Counted from the stretch's first letter, positions 27,283 to 36,321 are shown. The stretch: 37,301 nt of DNA from Flavobacterium psychrophilum (GCA_020720185.1 DYPB01000007.1:2308-39608), one strand, 5' to 3'. The notes: generated by a model from the letters alone, not told the origin. A program made the numbers and translations.

Positions 27283-28146
27283 CTACTCGTTTGCAATATC
27301 CATTAAATGTTTGCCGTAACCACTTTTTAATAATGGTTCTGCTAATGATTTTAATTGGATTTTGTCGATAAATCCCATTCTGTATGCGGCTTCTTCTATC
27401 GATCCAATTTTTAATCCTTGTCTTTCTTCTATTACTTGTACAAATTGTGAGGCTTGCATCAAAGAGTTGAAAGTTCCTGTGTCAAACCATGCGGTACCCC
27501 TATCTAAAATACTGACTTTCAGTTTTCCACGATTCAAATACTCTTTGTTTACATCGGTAATTTCAATTTCTCCTCGATGGCTTGGTTTTATATTTGCCGC
27601 AATTTCAACTACATCATTATCATAAAAATAAATGCCTGGCACTGCATAATTTGATTTTGGCACTGCTGGTTTTTCTTCAATTGAAAGTACTTTTCCTTCT
27701 TTGTCAAAATCTACTACTCCATATCGTTCTGGATCGTGAACATGATAAGCATAAATTATTCCTCCACTTGGGTTATTATTTGCTTGTAATAAATCAGCAA
27801 GCCCTGTTCCGTAAAAAATATTATCTCCTAAAACTAATGCGACTTTATCTTTTCCAATAAAATCTTTACCAATAATAAAAGCCTCTGCAAGTCCATTTGG
27901 ATGTTCTTGTACTTCGTATTCAAACTTACAACCAAACTTTTTTCCATCTCCAAGTAGGGTTCTAAAAAGTGGCAAATCATGTGGGGTTGATATAATCAAT
28001 ATCTCTCTAATGCCTGACCAAATAAGGGTTGATAACGGATAATAAATCATCGGTTTGTCATAAATCGGCATTAATTGCTTACTTACTGCAATGGTCAATG
28101 GGTGTAATCTAGTTCCTGAACCTCCTGCTAAAATAATTCCTTTCAT
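27283..28146 (-). CDS. rfbA: Glucose-1-phosphate thymidylyltransferase
   Basis: Makes dTDP-glucose from glucose-1-phosphate and dTTP, the first step toward dTDP-rhamnose. 287 residues. The nucleotide-binding start is [16 protein letters not shown], followed by [20 protein letters not shown]. The [11 protein letters not shown]g-binding segment and IEEKP are also present. Its neighbours rfbC and rfbD complete three of four steps. rfbB (4,6-dehydratase) is not in the window and must be encoded elsewhere. Confidence 0.97.
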   Translation of the reverse strand: MKGIILAGGSGTRLHPLTIAVSKQLMPIYDKPMIYYPLSTLIWSGIREILIISTPHDLPLFRTLLGDGKKFGCKFEYEVQEHPNGLAEAFIIGKDFIGKDKVALVLGDNIFYGTGLADLLQANNNPSGGIIYAYHVHDPERYGVVDFDKEGKVLSIEEKPAVPKSNYAVPGIYFYDNDVVEIAANIKPSHRGEIEITDVNKEYLNRGKLKVSILDRGTAWFDTGTFNSLMQASQFVQVIEERQGLKIGSIEEAAYRMGFIDKIQLKSLAEPLLKSGYGKHLMDIANE

Positions 28147-28154
28147 TTGTATTT

Positions 28155-29153
28155 TTATTTGGTTTTCGCTAATTGGCTTTTGTAAAAATTTATTAAAACA
28201 CTATATATTAAGAATATAAAAATGAATAAAAACGGTAAAATCAATTTCATTTTTCCGTTTAAACCTTTTGAATCTTTAATATTAATAACTGTGCTTGTAT
28301 CAGTTATTATTGAATTATTGGTTATTAATTGTATTCGTTGTGTAGCTAATTCATTAATTAAATTATTTTTCAACTCAAAAAATGAATTAAATTGATTGTT
28401 TTCATTGTTATAAATTAAATTAGTGTTTTTTTGATTTTTTGAAAGATTTAGAGTCAATATTCTAATCAAGGAGTCGGTTTGAGCAATTAATTCCTCATTT
28501 TTTTTCATCTTAATTAAAATATTTTCTTTCGAAACTTTCAAGATTTTATTTAGATAATCATCTGTATTCAAATATTTTAACAATGGTTTTGTTGTTTCGT
28601 CGTCTGTCGTTTTTCCATTTGTATTGATCTGAATTAAATGATTTGGAAAATTTTTACTAGTCATTTTTTCTTTAACAACTTTATCAACAGTGCTTGTTTC
28701 TGCTAATAGTTTTATCATTTCAAAATTTTGAGTGTTTTGTGCACTTGCTGCTGATGTTGAGTTGTTTACAAAATTATAAATATCAACTATTGGCTCAATT
28801 TCAATATTTCCAATTTTTTCTGGATTTTTCAGACCTATTGACTTAAAGAATTCTACATCGTTTTCATTTAATTTTGATTTCAATAAAGCTATTTTTGAGT
28901 ATAAATAATCTACTCCTCCCATATTTGGTATTACAATAATTTCACTTTTGTAATTTTTATTTGTTCTGTCTAAAAAAACTCCAATTCCAAAACCTATAAC
29001 AAATAAAAGTATTAAATAGATTGCATTTCTTTTAAAAAAATGTAAACAATTAAAAATTGAGTTTAAAATTTGATCAAAAAAAGCTGTGATTTTTTTAGTT
29101 AAAACCGACAAGTCAATTTCTTGATCATCATTATTCTGTGTGTTTGTATTCAT
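28155..29153 (-). CDS. Wzz-like polysaccharide chain-length/co-polymerase protein
   Basis: Inner-membrane protein of 332 residues with one hydrophobic segment near 45-61, a long periplasmic region of about 240 residues rich in helices and polar residues, and a second segment near 300-324 with a short basic end. This topology is that of Wzz-type polysaccharide co-polymerases, which set chain length. The sequence itself is poorly conserved. The proline-rich motif usual in the second membrane segment is only weakly suggested (LILPFLFIF). There is no C-terminal tyrosine kinase. Its place 8 bases before rfbA supports the role. Confidence 0.7.
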   Translation of the reverse strand: MNTNTQNNDDQEIDLSVLTKKITAFFDQILNSIFNCLHFFKRNAIYLILLFVIGFGIGVFLDRTNKNYKSEIIVIPNMGGVDYLYSKIALLKSKLNENDVEFFKSIGLKNPEKIGNIEIEPIVDIYNFVNNSTSAASAQNTQNFEMIKLLAETSTVDKVVKEKMTSKNFPNHLIQINTNGKTTDDETTKPLLKYLNTDDYLNKILKVSKENILIKMKKNEELIAQTDSLIRILTLNLSKNQKNTNLIYNNENNQFNSFFELKNNLINELATQRIQLITNNSIITDTSTVINIKDSKGLNGKMKLILPFLFIFIFLIYSVLINFYKSQLAKTK

Positions 29154-29163
29154 TTTTTTATTA

Positions 29164-30855
29164 TTATATGTTAAAAATTTGTTCTAATATTTTAATAGTA
29201 ATTAAGTATGTTGGCTTTACTCCTATTGTTCCTAATCCGCCAGATGCTAGCGTACTTCCTGTTTCCAGCGGGTTGTCCGATGCGTAATAAGCGTATCTAA
29301 CTTTTACTTTTGGGTTGATACTCTTTCTTATTTTTGAGGCACTTTGTATTGCTTTTTGATAGTATGACCCCTCCATCTCTAAACCAATAGCATTCCAAGT
29401 TGATTCTTTAAAAAATTTTAATAAATCTTTATTTTGTAATGATGTTCCCAAAACGGTAATCATTGGTCCTGCAAAAACGGGAATCCCATTTCCTTCAAAC
29501 ATTTCAGGGGTTAGCTCATTTTCAAACGGATAATTATCCGCAGTTCCTTCGTTTATATGTGCTGACGGAATCATAAGGTCGCCTTTTCCACCTTGCAAAA
29601 TACCTGCTTTTCCCATAATTGAAACCGATTCTACATTTAATAAAATATTTTTTTTATACGGTTTTAATAATTCATCTATTGTTTCATAAGCTTGCTCACC
29701 AAATGCATAATCCATTACAATAATTACGGGCATTTTCCCTTCGATTTTTGCTTTTGGGAATGATGATTTTTGCCAATCAATTTTTGCGGTATCAAAAATC
29801 TGTACATCTATGTTTGTGCCCGATGTGTCTGGTAATGAAATCATTCCACTCTTTAAAGCATAGTCCGAAACTTTATCTCGTATTTCATCTGCCCCTGATT
29901 TGCTTAATTCTTCAAAAATAAAGAAATCGGATTTATCTTTATCTTTAAATTTTGATATGTTTTTTAAAACATTATCTGCAAAAATAGAATTCATTACCGA
30001 ATGCATATTGGCACTAATGATATGAATGGGTCTCTCTAAGAGATTGTTGTTTAGTAATACATTTTTAATGTTTGTTGCCCAAATTTCTCCATAAATATGG
30101 TGTCCTAATTGCTCTCTCAAAATTGGACTAAAAGTTATGGTTCGTTTGTTGTTATCAACTATTTCTTCAATAGCAATTTTTCCTAACCAATAAATAATGT
30201 GTAAGAATCTGTCTGGCTTTTCAGTAGTTCCGAAATCATCGTAAATATCTAAAATTTCTTCAAAACTTCTTCCTAATATATTAGAAATATGTGATATGGA
30301 TTTTTCTTTATCTATTAATGATATTTTTTTGTTTTGTAAAACAATTTGTTCAATTTTTTTCCAATCTCTGGTTACTTCATTGTTATTTTCGTCTAATAAA
30401 ACTCTTTCTTTAATTTTATGCGATTCAATAAAAATAAAGGTTAAATGTGTTAATATATCATAAATATCTGACCTTCCACGAGTAATCTCTATATTCATTT
30501 GCTCCTCATCAATACGATAGCAATTTCGTCTTCTTTTTGGTGGAATAATTGCTTTAAAATGGGATTTTGAATAGCCCTCGTCTGATGTTAAATTTATAAA
30601 TCTACACTCTTCTATTCCTACTGGTAATCGTTCTATAACATACAGTAAACCAGATAATTCTACTTTTTCTTCGGCAATTGAACCGTATATCTCTGGGCGT
30701 AATTGTAATAATGCTTCTCGAAGGGTTTCTCCAGAAACTCCCATTGGTTTATAAAAACCACGGTTGAATAAATGACGCATCGATATATACAATCTCTCTA
30801 TTGCTCCTGATGATTCTTGTGCTCGAGAACGGGATATTTTTTTGGTTTCCTTCAT
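29164..30855 (-). CDS. Conserved Bacteroidota protein of unknown function with nucleoside-phosphorylase-like C-terminus
   Basis: 563 residues, no signal peptide or membrane segment. I recognise it as a conserved flavobacterial family without known function (possibly DUF6909). The N-terminal part has the well-kept segment HLFNRGFYKPMGVSGETLRE and a basic patch PPKRRRNCYRIDEEQ. From about residue 405 the pattern resembles nucleoside phosphorylases and MTA/SAH nucleosidases: SIMGKAG (412-418), GDLMIP (425-430), EGTADNYP (436-443), GLEMEG (491-496) and YASDNP (524-529). That relation is my inference. It heads the polysaccharide gene run, 10 bases before the Wzz-like gene, but may be unrelated to it in function. 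Confidence 0.7.
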   Translation of the reverse strand: MKETKKISRSRAQESSGAIERLYISMRHLFNRGFYKPMGVSGETLREALLQLRPEIYGSIAEEKVELSGLLYVIERLPVGIEECRFINLTSDEGYSKSHFKAIIPPKRRRNCYRIDEEQMNIEITRGRSDIYDILTHLTFIFIESHKIKERVLLDENNNEVTRDWKKIEQIVLQNKKISLIDKEKSISHISNILGRSFEEILDIYDDFGTTEKPDRFLHIIYWLGKIAIEEIVDNNKRTITFSPILREQLGHHIYGEIWATNIKNVLLNNNLLERPIHIISANMHSVMNSIFADNVLKNISKFKDKDKSDFFIFEELSKSGADEIRDKVSDYALKSGMISLPDTSGTNIDVQIFDTAKIDWQKSSFPKAKIEGKMPVIIVMDYAFGEQAYETIDELLKPYKKNILLNVESVSIMGKAGILQGGKGDLMIPSAHINEGTADNYPFENELTPEMFEGNGIPVFAGPMITVLGTSLQNKDLLKFFKESTWNAIGLEMEGSYYQKAIQSASKIRKSINPKVKVRYAYYASDNPLETGSTLASGGLGTIGVKPTYLITIKILEQIFNI

Positions 30856-30875
30856 TTTTTTTTACTTTTTGATGG

Positions 30876-30883
30876 CAAAGGTA
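30876..30883 (-). promoter_or_regulatory. Minus-7 element before the 563-residue gene
   Basis: TACCTTTG on the minus strand, 20 bases before the ATG, matches TAnnTTTG. A TTG at the standard distance is missing. If used, it would drive the whole run from 30855 to 24427 with a leader of about 15 bases. Confidence 0.4.
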
Positions 30884-31009
30884 ATAAAATAGTTCTAATT
30901 TCAGATTTATATTCTATCAATAAAATTTGAATAATTTTACCCTCAAGTGTAATTTCGTTTGCCATTCTAAAATTTCTTTTAATGAAGAATTTTATGCTTT
31001 CATTTAAAC

Positions 31010-31729
31010 TTAATTTCTTCTAAATTCACTTAAAATCAAGGCAGTAGCGGTTGCAACATTCAAACTTTCTGTTTTCTGTAAATCGCCAAATCTAGGAATT
31101 GTAAGTTTGTGAGTAACTAATTTTTCGATAGTCGATGAAATTCCATTGGCTTCATTTCCCATAATTATTATGCCGTTTTGGGGTAAACTGGTTTTGTAAA
31201 TATTTTCTCCGTCCATAAATGTTCCAAAAACAGGAAGCGTAGTTTTTGATATAAATTGCTCTAAATTAGTATAATTCACATTCACCCGAGTGATAGACCC
31301 CATACTTGCCTGTACTACTTTTGGGTTGTAAAAATCTACCGTTTCTGGACTACAAATTAGTTGAGAAATACCAAACCAATCACACAAACGAATAATTGTT
31401 CCAAGATTTCCAGGGTCTCGAATATCATCCAAAGCTAAAATTAGTCCTTCTTCTTGTATTTTTTTCGGTATTGGTATCTTAAAAACTGCCAAACAATTAT
31501 TTGGTGTTGATAATGCTGATATTTTTTTCAGTTCTGATTCTGATATCAGAACAACATTCTCTATTTCTTTAAATATCAATGAAGTACAGAATATTTGTCC
31601 TAATTCAAAATCAGAATTTAATAATTCTCGAATGGTTTTTTCTCCTTCAGCAATAAACAAATTGTGCTGATTTCTGAATTTTTTTTGTTGCAAACTAACA
31701 ATTATTTTGATTTGGTTTTTTGTAATCAT
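31010..31729 (-). CDS. RNA methyltransferase, SpoU/TrmH family
   Basis: 239 residues. It has an N-terminal substrate-binding domain (KIIVSLQQKKFRNQHNLFIA, then EGEKTIRELL) and a C-terminal SPOUT knot with LALDDIRDPGNLGTIIRLCD, IIMGNEANGISS and LQKTESLNVATATALIL, which bind S-adenosylmethionine. It is likely a 2'-O-ribose methyltransferase of rRNA or tRNA. The exact target is not inferable and it differs from rlmB. The start at MITKNQIK is preferred; the frame extends 21 residues upstream without family similarity and would run up to the start of the divergent lipoprotein gene. Confidence 0.9.
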   Translation of the reverse strand: MITKNQIKIIVSLQQKKFRNQHNLFIAEGEKTIRELLNSDFELGQIFCTSLIFKEIENVVLISESELKKISALSTPNNCLAVFKIPIPKKIQEEGLILALDDIRDPGNLGTIIRLCDWFGISQLICSPETVDFYNPKVVQASMGSITRVNVNYTNLEQFISKTTLPVFGTFMDGENIYKTSLPQNGIIIMGNEANGISSTIEKLVTHKLTIPRFGDLQKTESLNVATATALILSEFRRN

Positions 31730-31747
31730 ATAAAAAATGTATTTTTG
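31720..31747 (+). promoter_or_regulatory. Possible promoter of the TamL-like gene
   Basis: TTG at 31720-31722, a 17-base spacer and TATTTTTG at 31740-31747 fit the Bacteroidota pattern. It overlaps the start of the divergent methyltransferase gene, and the leader would be about 40 bases. Confidence 0.4.
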
Positions 31748-31792
31748 GCTCGATCCAACGGCGAACTGGCAAAGTAAATTATTTTTAAGCAC

Positions 31793-34324
31793 TTGAAAAA
31801 CATCTTTACAAAGATATCATTTTTTATTTTAACTGCACTATTCCTTTGTAGTTGTAGTTCTACTCGCCGTGTTCCGAAGGATAAATTACTATTGGTTAAA
31901 AACGAAATTGCAATAAATGGTAGCCTTACTCAAATAGAAGAAGTAGTTAATTTGCCTTATCAAAAACCAAATTCTACCTTGCTTGGTTTCCGATTTCGAT
32001 TAAAAATGTACGGGCTGGCAAATCAAAATCCAGATTCGTTGTATCAATCAAAATTTATTAAAAATTCAGAGAAATATAAAAGAAAATCCGCTTGGTTGTC
32101 TAAAAAACAAGTAGATAGACTTGGAAAGTCTTTTTGGTATCATGGCATTCACGATTTTTTGAAAAGAACAGGCGAACCTCCTGTAATTTTAGATGAAAAC
32201 AAAACAAAAAAGACAATTCTGCTTTTACAGAATTATTATCATGAACGAGGTTTTTTGGACGCCAAAGCAAGTTATAAAATTGACACTTTAACTAAAAAGA
32301 AGGTTAGGATAAGGTATAATATTGTTACTGGAACACCATTTTTTTTAGATTCCATAAAAACAAAAATCAAATCGCCTGTTTTAGATTCTATTTTTAAAAA
32401 TCATACAGCAGAATCATTTTTAAAAAAAGAACAATATCAAAAGAAAGATTTAGACAATGAAATTAAAAGATTAACAGCACTTTACAGAAACAATGGTGTG
32501 TATCATTTTCAGCAAAATTATATAAATTATGATATTGACACCATCAATACTGGCAAAAAAACAAAAGTAACTCTAAAAATAAATGACAGAAATATAAGGG
32601 TGAACGACAGTTCAAAAACCGAGCCTTTTAAAATTTTTAAAATCAGTAAAGTAAACATTTTTATTGATGATAATGCTACTAAAAATGCTGTTATAATGAA
32701 AGATAGTGTTTTTTATAAAGATATGAATTTATTTAGTTTAGGCAAATTAAAATATCGTCCAAAAGCAATAGCCGATGCTATATTTATTACAAAGAACAGT
32801 TTGTTTAGCGATGAAAAAACAACTGCTACAAAAAATTATCTTTCTAATCTTCAAGATTTTAGTTACCCAAATATTGTTTTTACTACTAACGAAAAGTTAA
32901 ATTCATTAACAGCAAATGTTTATCTTAATCAAAAAAAGAAATACAAATTTGGTTTAGAATTTGGAGCAACTCATTCTAATATTCAAGTATTTGGACTGGC
33001 GTTAAATGGTTCTTTTTCTATAAGAAATCTTTTTCACGGAGCTGAGACCTTAAAAATTACAGGTAGAGGAAATATAGGAGCCTCTAAGGATTTTGCAAAT
33101 CCTGACAATCAATTTTTTAATGTTTCTGAATACGGTTGGGATTCCAAATTGTCGTTTCCTCGAATATCTTTACCTATAAAAACGGAAAAAATTATTCCAA
33201 AAATAATGATTCCATCAACAAATATAAACATTGGTTTTGCAAAACAACGAAATATTGGATTAGATAAAGAAAACCTAACTGGCTCAATAGTATATAATTG
33301 GACACCCTCAGAAACGACAACTATGCGGTTTGATTTATTTAATGTACAATATGTAAAAAATATTAATACGGCAAATTATTTTAATGTTTATACCTCATCT
33401 TATGACAGGCTGAATGAACTGGCACAACCTTTTATTAGCGTTTATCCAAATTATTTTGGAGATAATAATTTAATCATTGAAAGCGGTACGCAAAGTTTTG
33501 TCAATGAAGTTTTGAATAACAATATATTCTCATCGACAGACGATTTTAATACCGTTCGTAGCATTGAAGAGCGTCGAAAACGATTGACTCAAAATGACTT
33601 TATTTTAGCCTCCAGTTTTAGTTTTTTAAAATCAACCGAAAAGAAAACTAAAAACAATGATTCTTATAGTTTTAAGGCTAAATTTGAATCGGCAGGAAAT
33701 TTTTTATCCCTATTAACAAACGAAGAAAACAAATCAATAACTGGCAATAACACGGTTTTTGGAGTGGCTTATGCCCAGTATTTAAAAACCGATATAGAAT
33801 ATATAAAACACTGGGATTTGCGAGCCAAAAAAACATTTGCAGTCCGAACCTTTATTGGCCTTGCGGTTCCCTACGGAAATTCAGCAAGCGTTCCTTTTTC
33901 TCGTTCGTATTTTGCTGGTGGTTCTAATGATAATAGAGCTTGGCAAGCCTATTCATTAGGTCCTGGAAGTTCTGGTGCTTTAAACGATTTTAATGAAGCA
34001 AATTTAAAAATTGCTACAAATACAGAACTCCGATTTAATATTTTTAACAAATTAAACGGAGCAATATTTGTAGATGCTGGTAATATTTGGAATATTTTTG
34101 ACGACATTTCCGACGAAAAATCAACATTTTCAAGTCTAAAATCATTAAAAGATCTTGCGGTAGGCTCTGGTTTTGGATTCAGATATGATTTTAATTATCT
34201 CTTGGTTCGATTAGATATTGGTTTTAAAACCTACGACCCCGCAATTACAGACAACAAAAAATGGTTCAGAGATTATAATTATGCTCATTCCGTAATAAAT
34301 ATTGGATTAAATTATCCATTTTAA
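31793..34324 (+). CDS. tamL: TamA-like outer-membrane lipoprotein (TamL type)
   Basis: 843 residues. The start codon is TTG. An in-frame TAA lies at 31775-31777, and no ATG or GTG comes before the signal peptide MKNIFTKISFFILTALFLCS, which ends in the lipobox LCSC (Cys21). POTRA-like repeats fill about residues 30-330 (for example YYHERGFLDAKASYKI). The rest is a 16-strand-type barrel with GGSNDNRAW at 709-717, replacing the RGF motif, and a C-terminal Phe. Lipidated TamA-like proteins are known in Bacteroidota and work in outer-membrane protein or lipid assembly with TamB. A tamB gene does not follow here. Confidence 0.85.
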   Translation: MKNIFTKISFFILTALFLCSCSSTRRVPKDKLLLVKNEIAINGSLTQIEEVVNLPYQKPNSTLLGFRFRLKMYGLANQNPDSLYQSKFIKNSEKYKRKSAWLSKKQVDRLGKSFWYHGIHDFLKRTGEPPVILDENKTKKTILLLQNYYHERGFLDAKASYKIDTLTKKKVRIRYNIVTGTPFFLDSIKTKIKSPVLDSIFKNHTAESFLKKEQYQKKDLDNEIKRLTALYRNNGVYHFQQNYINYDIDTINTGKKTKVTLKINDRNIRVNDSSKTEPFKIFKISKVNIFIDDNATKNAVIMKDSVFYKDMNLFSLGKLKYRPKAIADAIFITKNSLFSDEKTTATKNYLSNLQDFSYPNIVFTTNEKLNSLTANVYLNQKKKYKFGLEFGATHSNIQVFGLALNGSFSIRNLFHGAETLKITGRGNIGASKDFANPDNQFFNVSEYGWDSKLSFPRISLPIKTEKIIPKIMIPSTNINIGFAKQRNIGLDKENLTGSIVYNWTPSETTTMRFDLFNVQYVKNINTANYFNVYTSSYDRLNELAQPFISVYPNYFGDNNLIIESGTQSFVNEVLNNNIFSSTDDFNTVRSIEERRKRLTQNDFILASSFSFLKSTEKKTKNNDSYSFKAKFESAGNFLSLLTNEENKSITGNNTVFGVAYAQYLKTDIEYIKHWDLRAKKTFAVRTFIGLAVPYGNSASVPFSRSYFAGGSNDNRAWQAYSLGPGSSGALNDFNEANLKIATNTELRFNIFNKLNGAIFVDAGNIWNIFDDISDEKSTFSSLKSLKDLAVGSGFGFRYDFNYLLVRLDIGFKTYDPAITDNKKWFRDYNYAHSVINIGLNYPF

Positions 34325-34363
34325 AACAATAAATTATTATTTTTACCACTTTAAATTCTAAAC

Positions 34364-34441
34364 ATGCCTTTCAAAAAACTTACGCAAGTAATTGGTTTTA
34401 TACCAAAAGAGAAAGAAGAAATTTTAAAAAAATATTTATAA
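34364..34441 (+). CDS. Possible 25-residue peptide or gene remnant
   Basis: A short open frame starts MPFKKLTQVIGFIPKEKEE and stops at TAA. It lies between tamL and the aldolase gene, in the place where larger genes might be expected. No family is recognised. It may be the remnant of a truncated gene or chance. There is no clear ribosome-binding or promoter signal. Confidence 0.25.
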   Translation: MPFKKLTQVIGFIPKEKEEILKKYL

Positions 34442-34496
34442 CTTTTAATAATTTATTTTTCCTATTTTTACACCCTTAAAATTAAAATAAGAGAAA

Positions 34497-35564
34497 ATGG
34501 CACACAATATTAAAGCAGGAGTTGCAACTGGCGACGAGGTTCAAGCAATATTTGCTTATGCAAAAGAAAAAGGATTTGCACTACCAGCAGTAAATGTAAC
34601 AGGATCAAGCACCATAAACGGCGTTTTAGAAACCGCAGCAAAACTAAATGCTCCTGTAATTATTCAATTTTCAAACGGCGGAGCACAATTTAATGCTGGA
34701 AAAGCACTTTCTAACACTAACGAAAAAGCAGCAATAGCAGGCGGAATTGCTGGTGCTTTGCATATTCACGAATTGGCAAAAAACTATGGAGCAACCGTAA
34801 TTTTACATACCGACCATTGTGCTAAAAAATTATTGCCTTGGATTGATGGACTTTTAGATGCCTCCGAAAAACACTTTGCAACAACAGGAAAACCGCTATA
34901 TTCCTCGCATATGATAGATTTATCCGAAGAACCAATAGAGGAAAATATCGAAATTTGTAAAACCTATTTAGCTCGAATGAGTAAAATAGGAATGACACTC
35001 GAAATTGAATTAGGAATTACAGGTGGCGAAGAAGACGGCGTTGATAACAGTGATGTTGATAGTTCAAAATTATATACCCAGCCGTCAGAGGTTTCTTATG
35101 CTTATGAAGAGCTTTTAAAAATCAGTCCTCGATTTACAATTGCAGCCTCTTTTGGAAATGTTCATGGGGTTTACAAACCTGGAAATGTAAAATTAACACC
35201 AAAAATTCTTAAAAATTCACAAGATTTTGTTCAAGATAAATTTAAAACAGGACATAATCCTATTGATTTTGTTTTCCATGGTGGTTCTGGATCAACGGTA
35301 GAAGAAATTAGAGAAGCAATTTCTTATGGAGTTGTCAAAATGAATATCGATACTGATTTGCAATTTGCATATACTGAAGGAATTAGAAATTATATGGTTA
35401 AAAATATAGACTATTTGAAAACCCAAATCGGTAATCCAGAAGGAGCAGAATCTCCTAATAAAAAACATTATGACCCAAGAAAATGGGTTCGTGAAGGCGA
35501 AATGACTTTTAACACAAGATTAGAACAGGCTTTTGCCGATTTGAATAATATCAATACTTTGTGA
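34497..35564 (+). CDS. fbaA: Class II fructose-bisphosphate aldolase
   Basis: Zinc-dependent aldolase of glycolysis and gluconeogenesis, 355 residues, similar in length to the E. coli enzyme. The zinc and catalytic residues are seen in HTDHC (Asp106, His107), the EIELGITGGEEDGVDN segment (around 169-184), NVHGVYKPG (His223) and HGGSGS (His261), followed by NIDTD. A weak minus-7-like TATTTTTA lies about 27 bases upstream of the start. The following gene starts 4 bases after its stop. Confidence 0.97.
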   Translation: MAHNIKAGVATGDEVQAIFAYAKEKGFALPAVNVTGSSTINGVLETAAKLNAPVIIQFSNGGAQFNAGKALSNTNEKAAIAGGIAGALHIHELAKNYGATVILHTDHCAKKLLPWIDGLLDASEKHFATTGKPLYSSHMIDLSEEPIEENIEICKTYLARMSKIGMTLEIELGITGGEEDGVDNSDVDSSKLYTQPSEVSYAYEELLKISPRFTIAASFGNVHGVYKPGNVKLTPKILKNSQDFVQDKFKTGHNPIDFVFHGGSGSTVEEIREAISYGVVKMNIDTDLQFAYTEGIRNYMVKNIDYLKTQIGNPEGAESPNKKHYDPRKWVREGEMTFNTRLEQAFADLNNINTL

Positions 35565-35568
35565 TTAT

Positions 35569-36132
35569 ATGAGTGCCGAAGATTGTTTTCTAAGTTTTGG
35601 AATAGGAATTTTGAGTAGTGCCGTTGTGGCAATAACTACAATATTTTTTGTTTTTTGGATATGGAAACCGAAAATTGAAATATCAAAAATTATCGTAAAA
35701 CAAAAAACAGATGATGGAAACTATTTATTTAAAATAAAATTTATTAATAAAAGTAGATTTCCTGCCAATGATGTTCGAGTAGAATTGTGGGATAAAAAAG
35801 AATATTATGCCAATAACAACGATAAATGCAAAAATGAAGAAATAAAAAGAGTTGAGCTTTCTTCTTCAGAATGGCTCTCTATACCCAAATATGAATCAAA
35901 TAAAAAAGTAGAAAAAAATCTTTATGCGCAACATTGTGTAACTGTAAGAATTAAAAATGATGAGATAGAAAGTATATTGTCTGATACAATACACAATCAA
36001 AGTCTACTTTTTGAAATTTCTGTAAAGCACGGACTTTCAAATATTTCAAAAACATTTAGCATGGAATATATTAATTTAAAATGTATAAAAGAAGGCAAGT
36101 TTATTTTTGGGAACTCGTTAAATTTTGAATAA
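35569..36132 (+). CDS. Hypothetical protein with one N-terminal membrane segment
   Basis: 187 residues. A single hydrophobic segment at about 10-33 (ILSSAVVAITTIFFVFWIW) is followed by WKPK and a soluble, beta-rich region that resembles a small immunoglobulin-like or CARDB-like sandwich (NYLFKIKFINKSRFPANDVR, then VELWDKKEYY). No catalytic motif is visible. It begins 4 bases after fbaA and may be cotranscribed with it. Its AT content is high. It seems inserted between fbaA and accD, which I expect to be closer together in relatives. Confidence 0.7.
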   Translation: MSAEDCFLSFGIGILSSAVVAITTIFFVFWIWKPKIEISKIIVKQKTDDGNYLFKIKFINKSRFPANDVRVELWDKKEYYANNNDKCKNEEIKRVELSSSEWLSIPKYESNKKVEKNLYAQHCVTVRIKNDEIESILSDTIHNQSLLFEISVKHGLSNISKTFSMEYINLKCIKEGKFIFGNSLNFE

Positions 36133-36154
36133 CAATAAAATAGTACTATATTTG
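36125..36154 (+). promoter_or_regulatory. Consensus promoter upstream of accD
   Basis: TTG at 36125-36127 overlaps the end of the preceding gene; a 19-base spacer leads to TATATTTG at 36147-36154. This is as good as the ribosomal promoters in the window. The transcript would begin near 36160, about 160 bases before accD, and would first meet a nine-codon open frame. Confidence 0.65.
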
Positions 36155-36190
36155 TAGTATGTTATTTTAACTAAAATATTAAAAGTAATT

Positions 36191-36217
36191 ATGAAAAAGC
36201 AAGATTCTGATAGATAA
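36191..36217 (+). other. Eight-residue open frame in the accD leader
   Basis: ATG to TAA encoding MKKQDSDR, preceded by an A-rich stretch that would suit flavobacterial initiation. It could be a leader peptide or the start of a lost gene. The 189-base region 36133-36321 has no other gene. Confidence 0.3.
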
Positions 36218-36281
36218 AAAATTTAAAATAAAATTACGGACCGCATTTTTGTGATTCGTTAATTTTAATATAAATAACAAA

Positions 36282-36302
36282 AAAAATCCATTAGCGATTT
36301 TT
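36282..36302 (+). terminator. Terminator-like hairpin just before accD
   Basis: AAAAATC and GATTTTT form a 7-bp stem around the loop CATTAGC, followed by AATTTTTT. It ends 19 bases before the accD start codon, so it could stop a short leader transcript or act as an attenuator for accD. The stem is AT-rich and only moderately stable. Confidence 0.45.
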
Positions 36303-36321
36303 AATTTTTTAATTGAAAAAA

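Noticed and set aside
30856..31009. Terminator between the SpoU methyltransferase and the 563-residue gene (inverted repeat near 30967-30992)
   Set aside because: The stem has a bulge and lacks a T tract in the minus-strand direction.
34463..34470. Promoter of fbaA (TATTTTTA)
   Set aside because: The last base departs from TAnnTTTG and no TTG is found 17-20 bases upstream; mentioned in the gene entry only.
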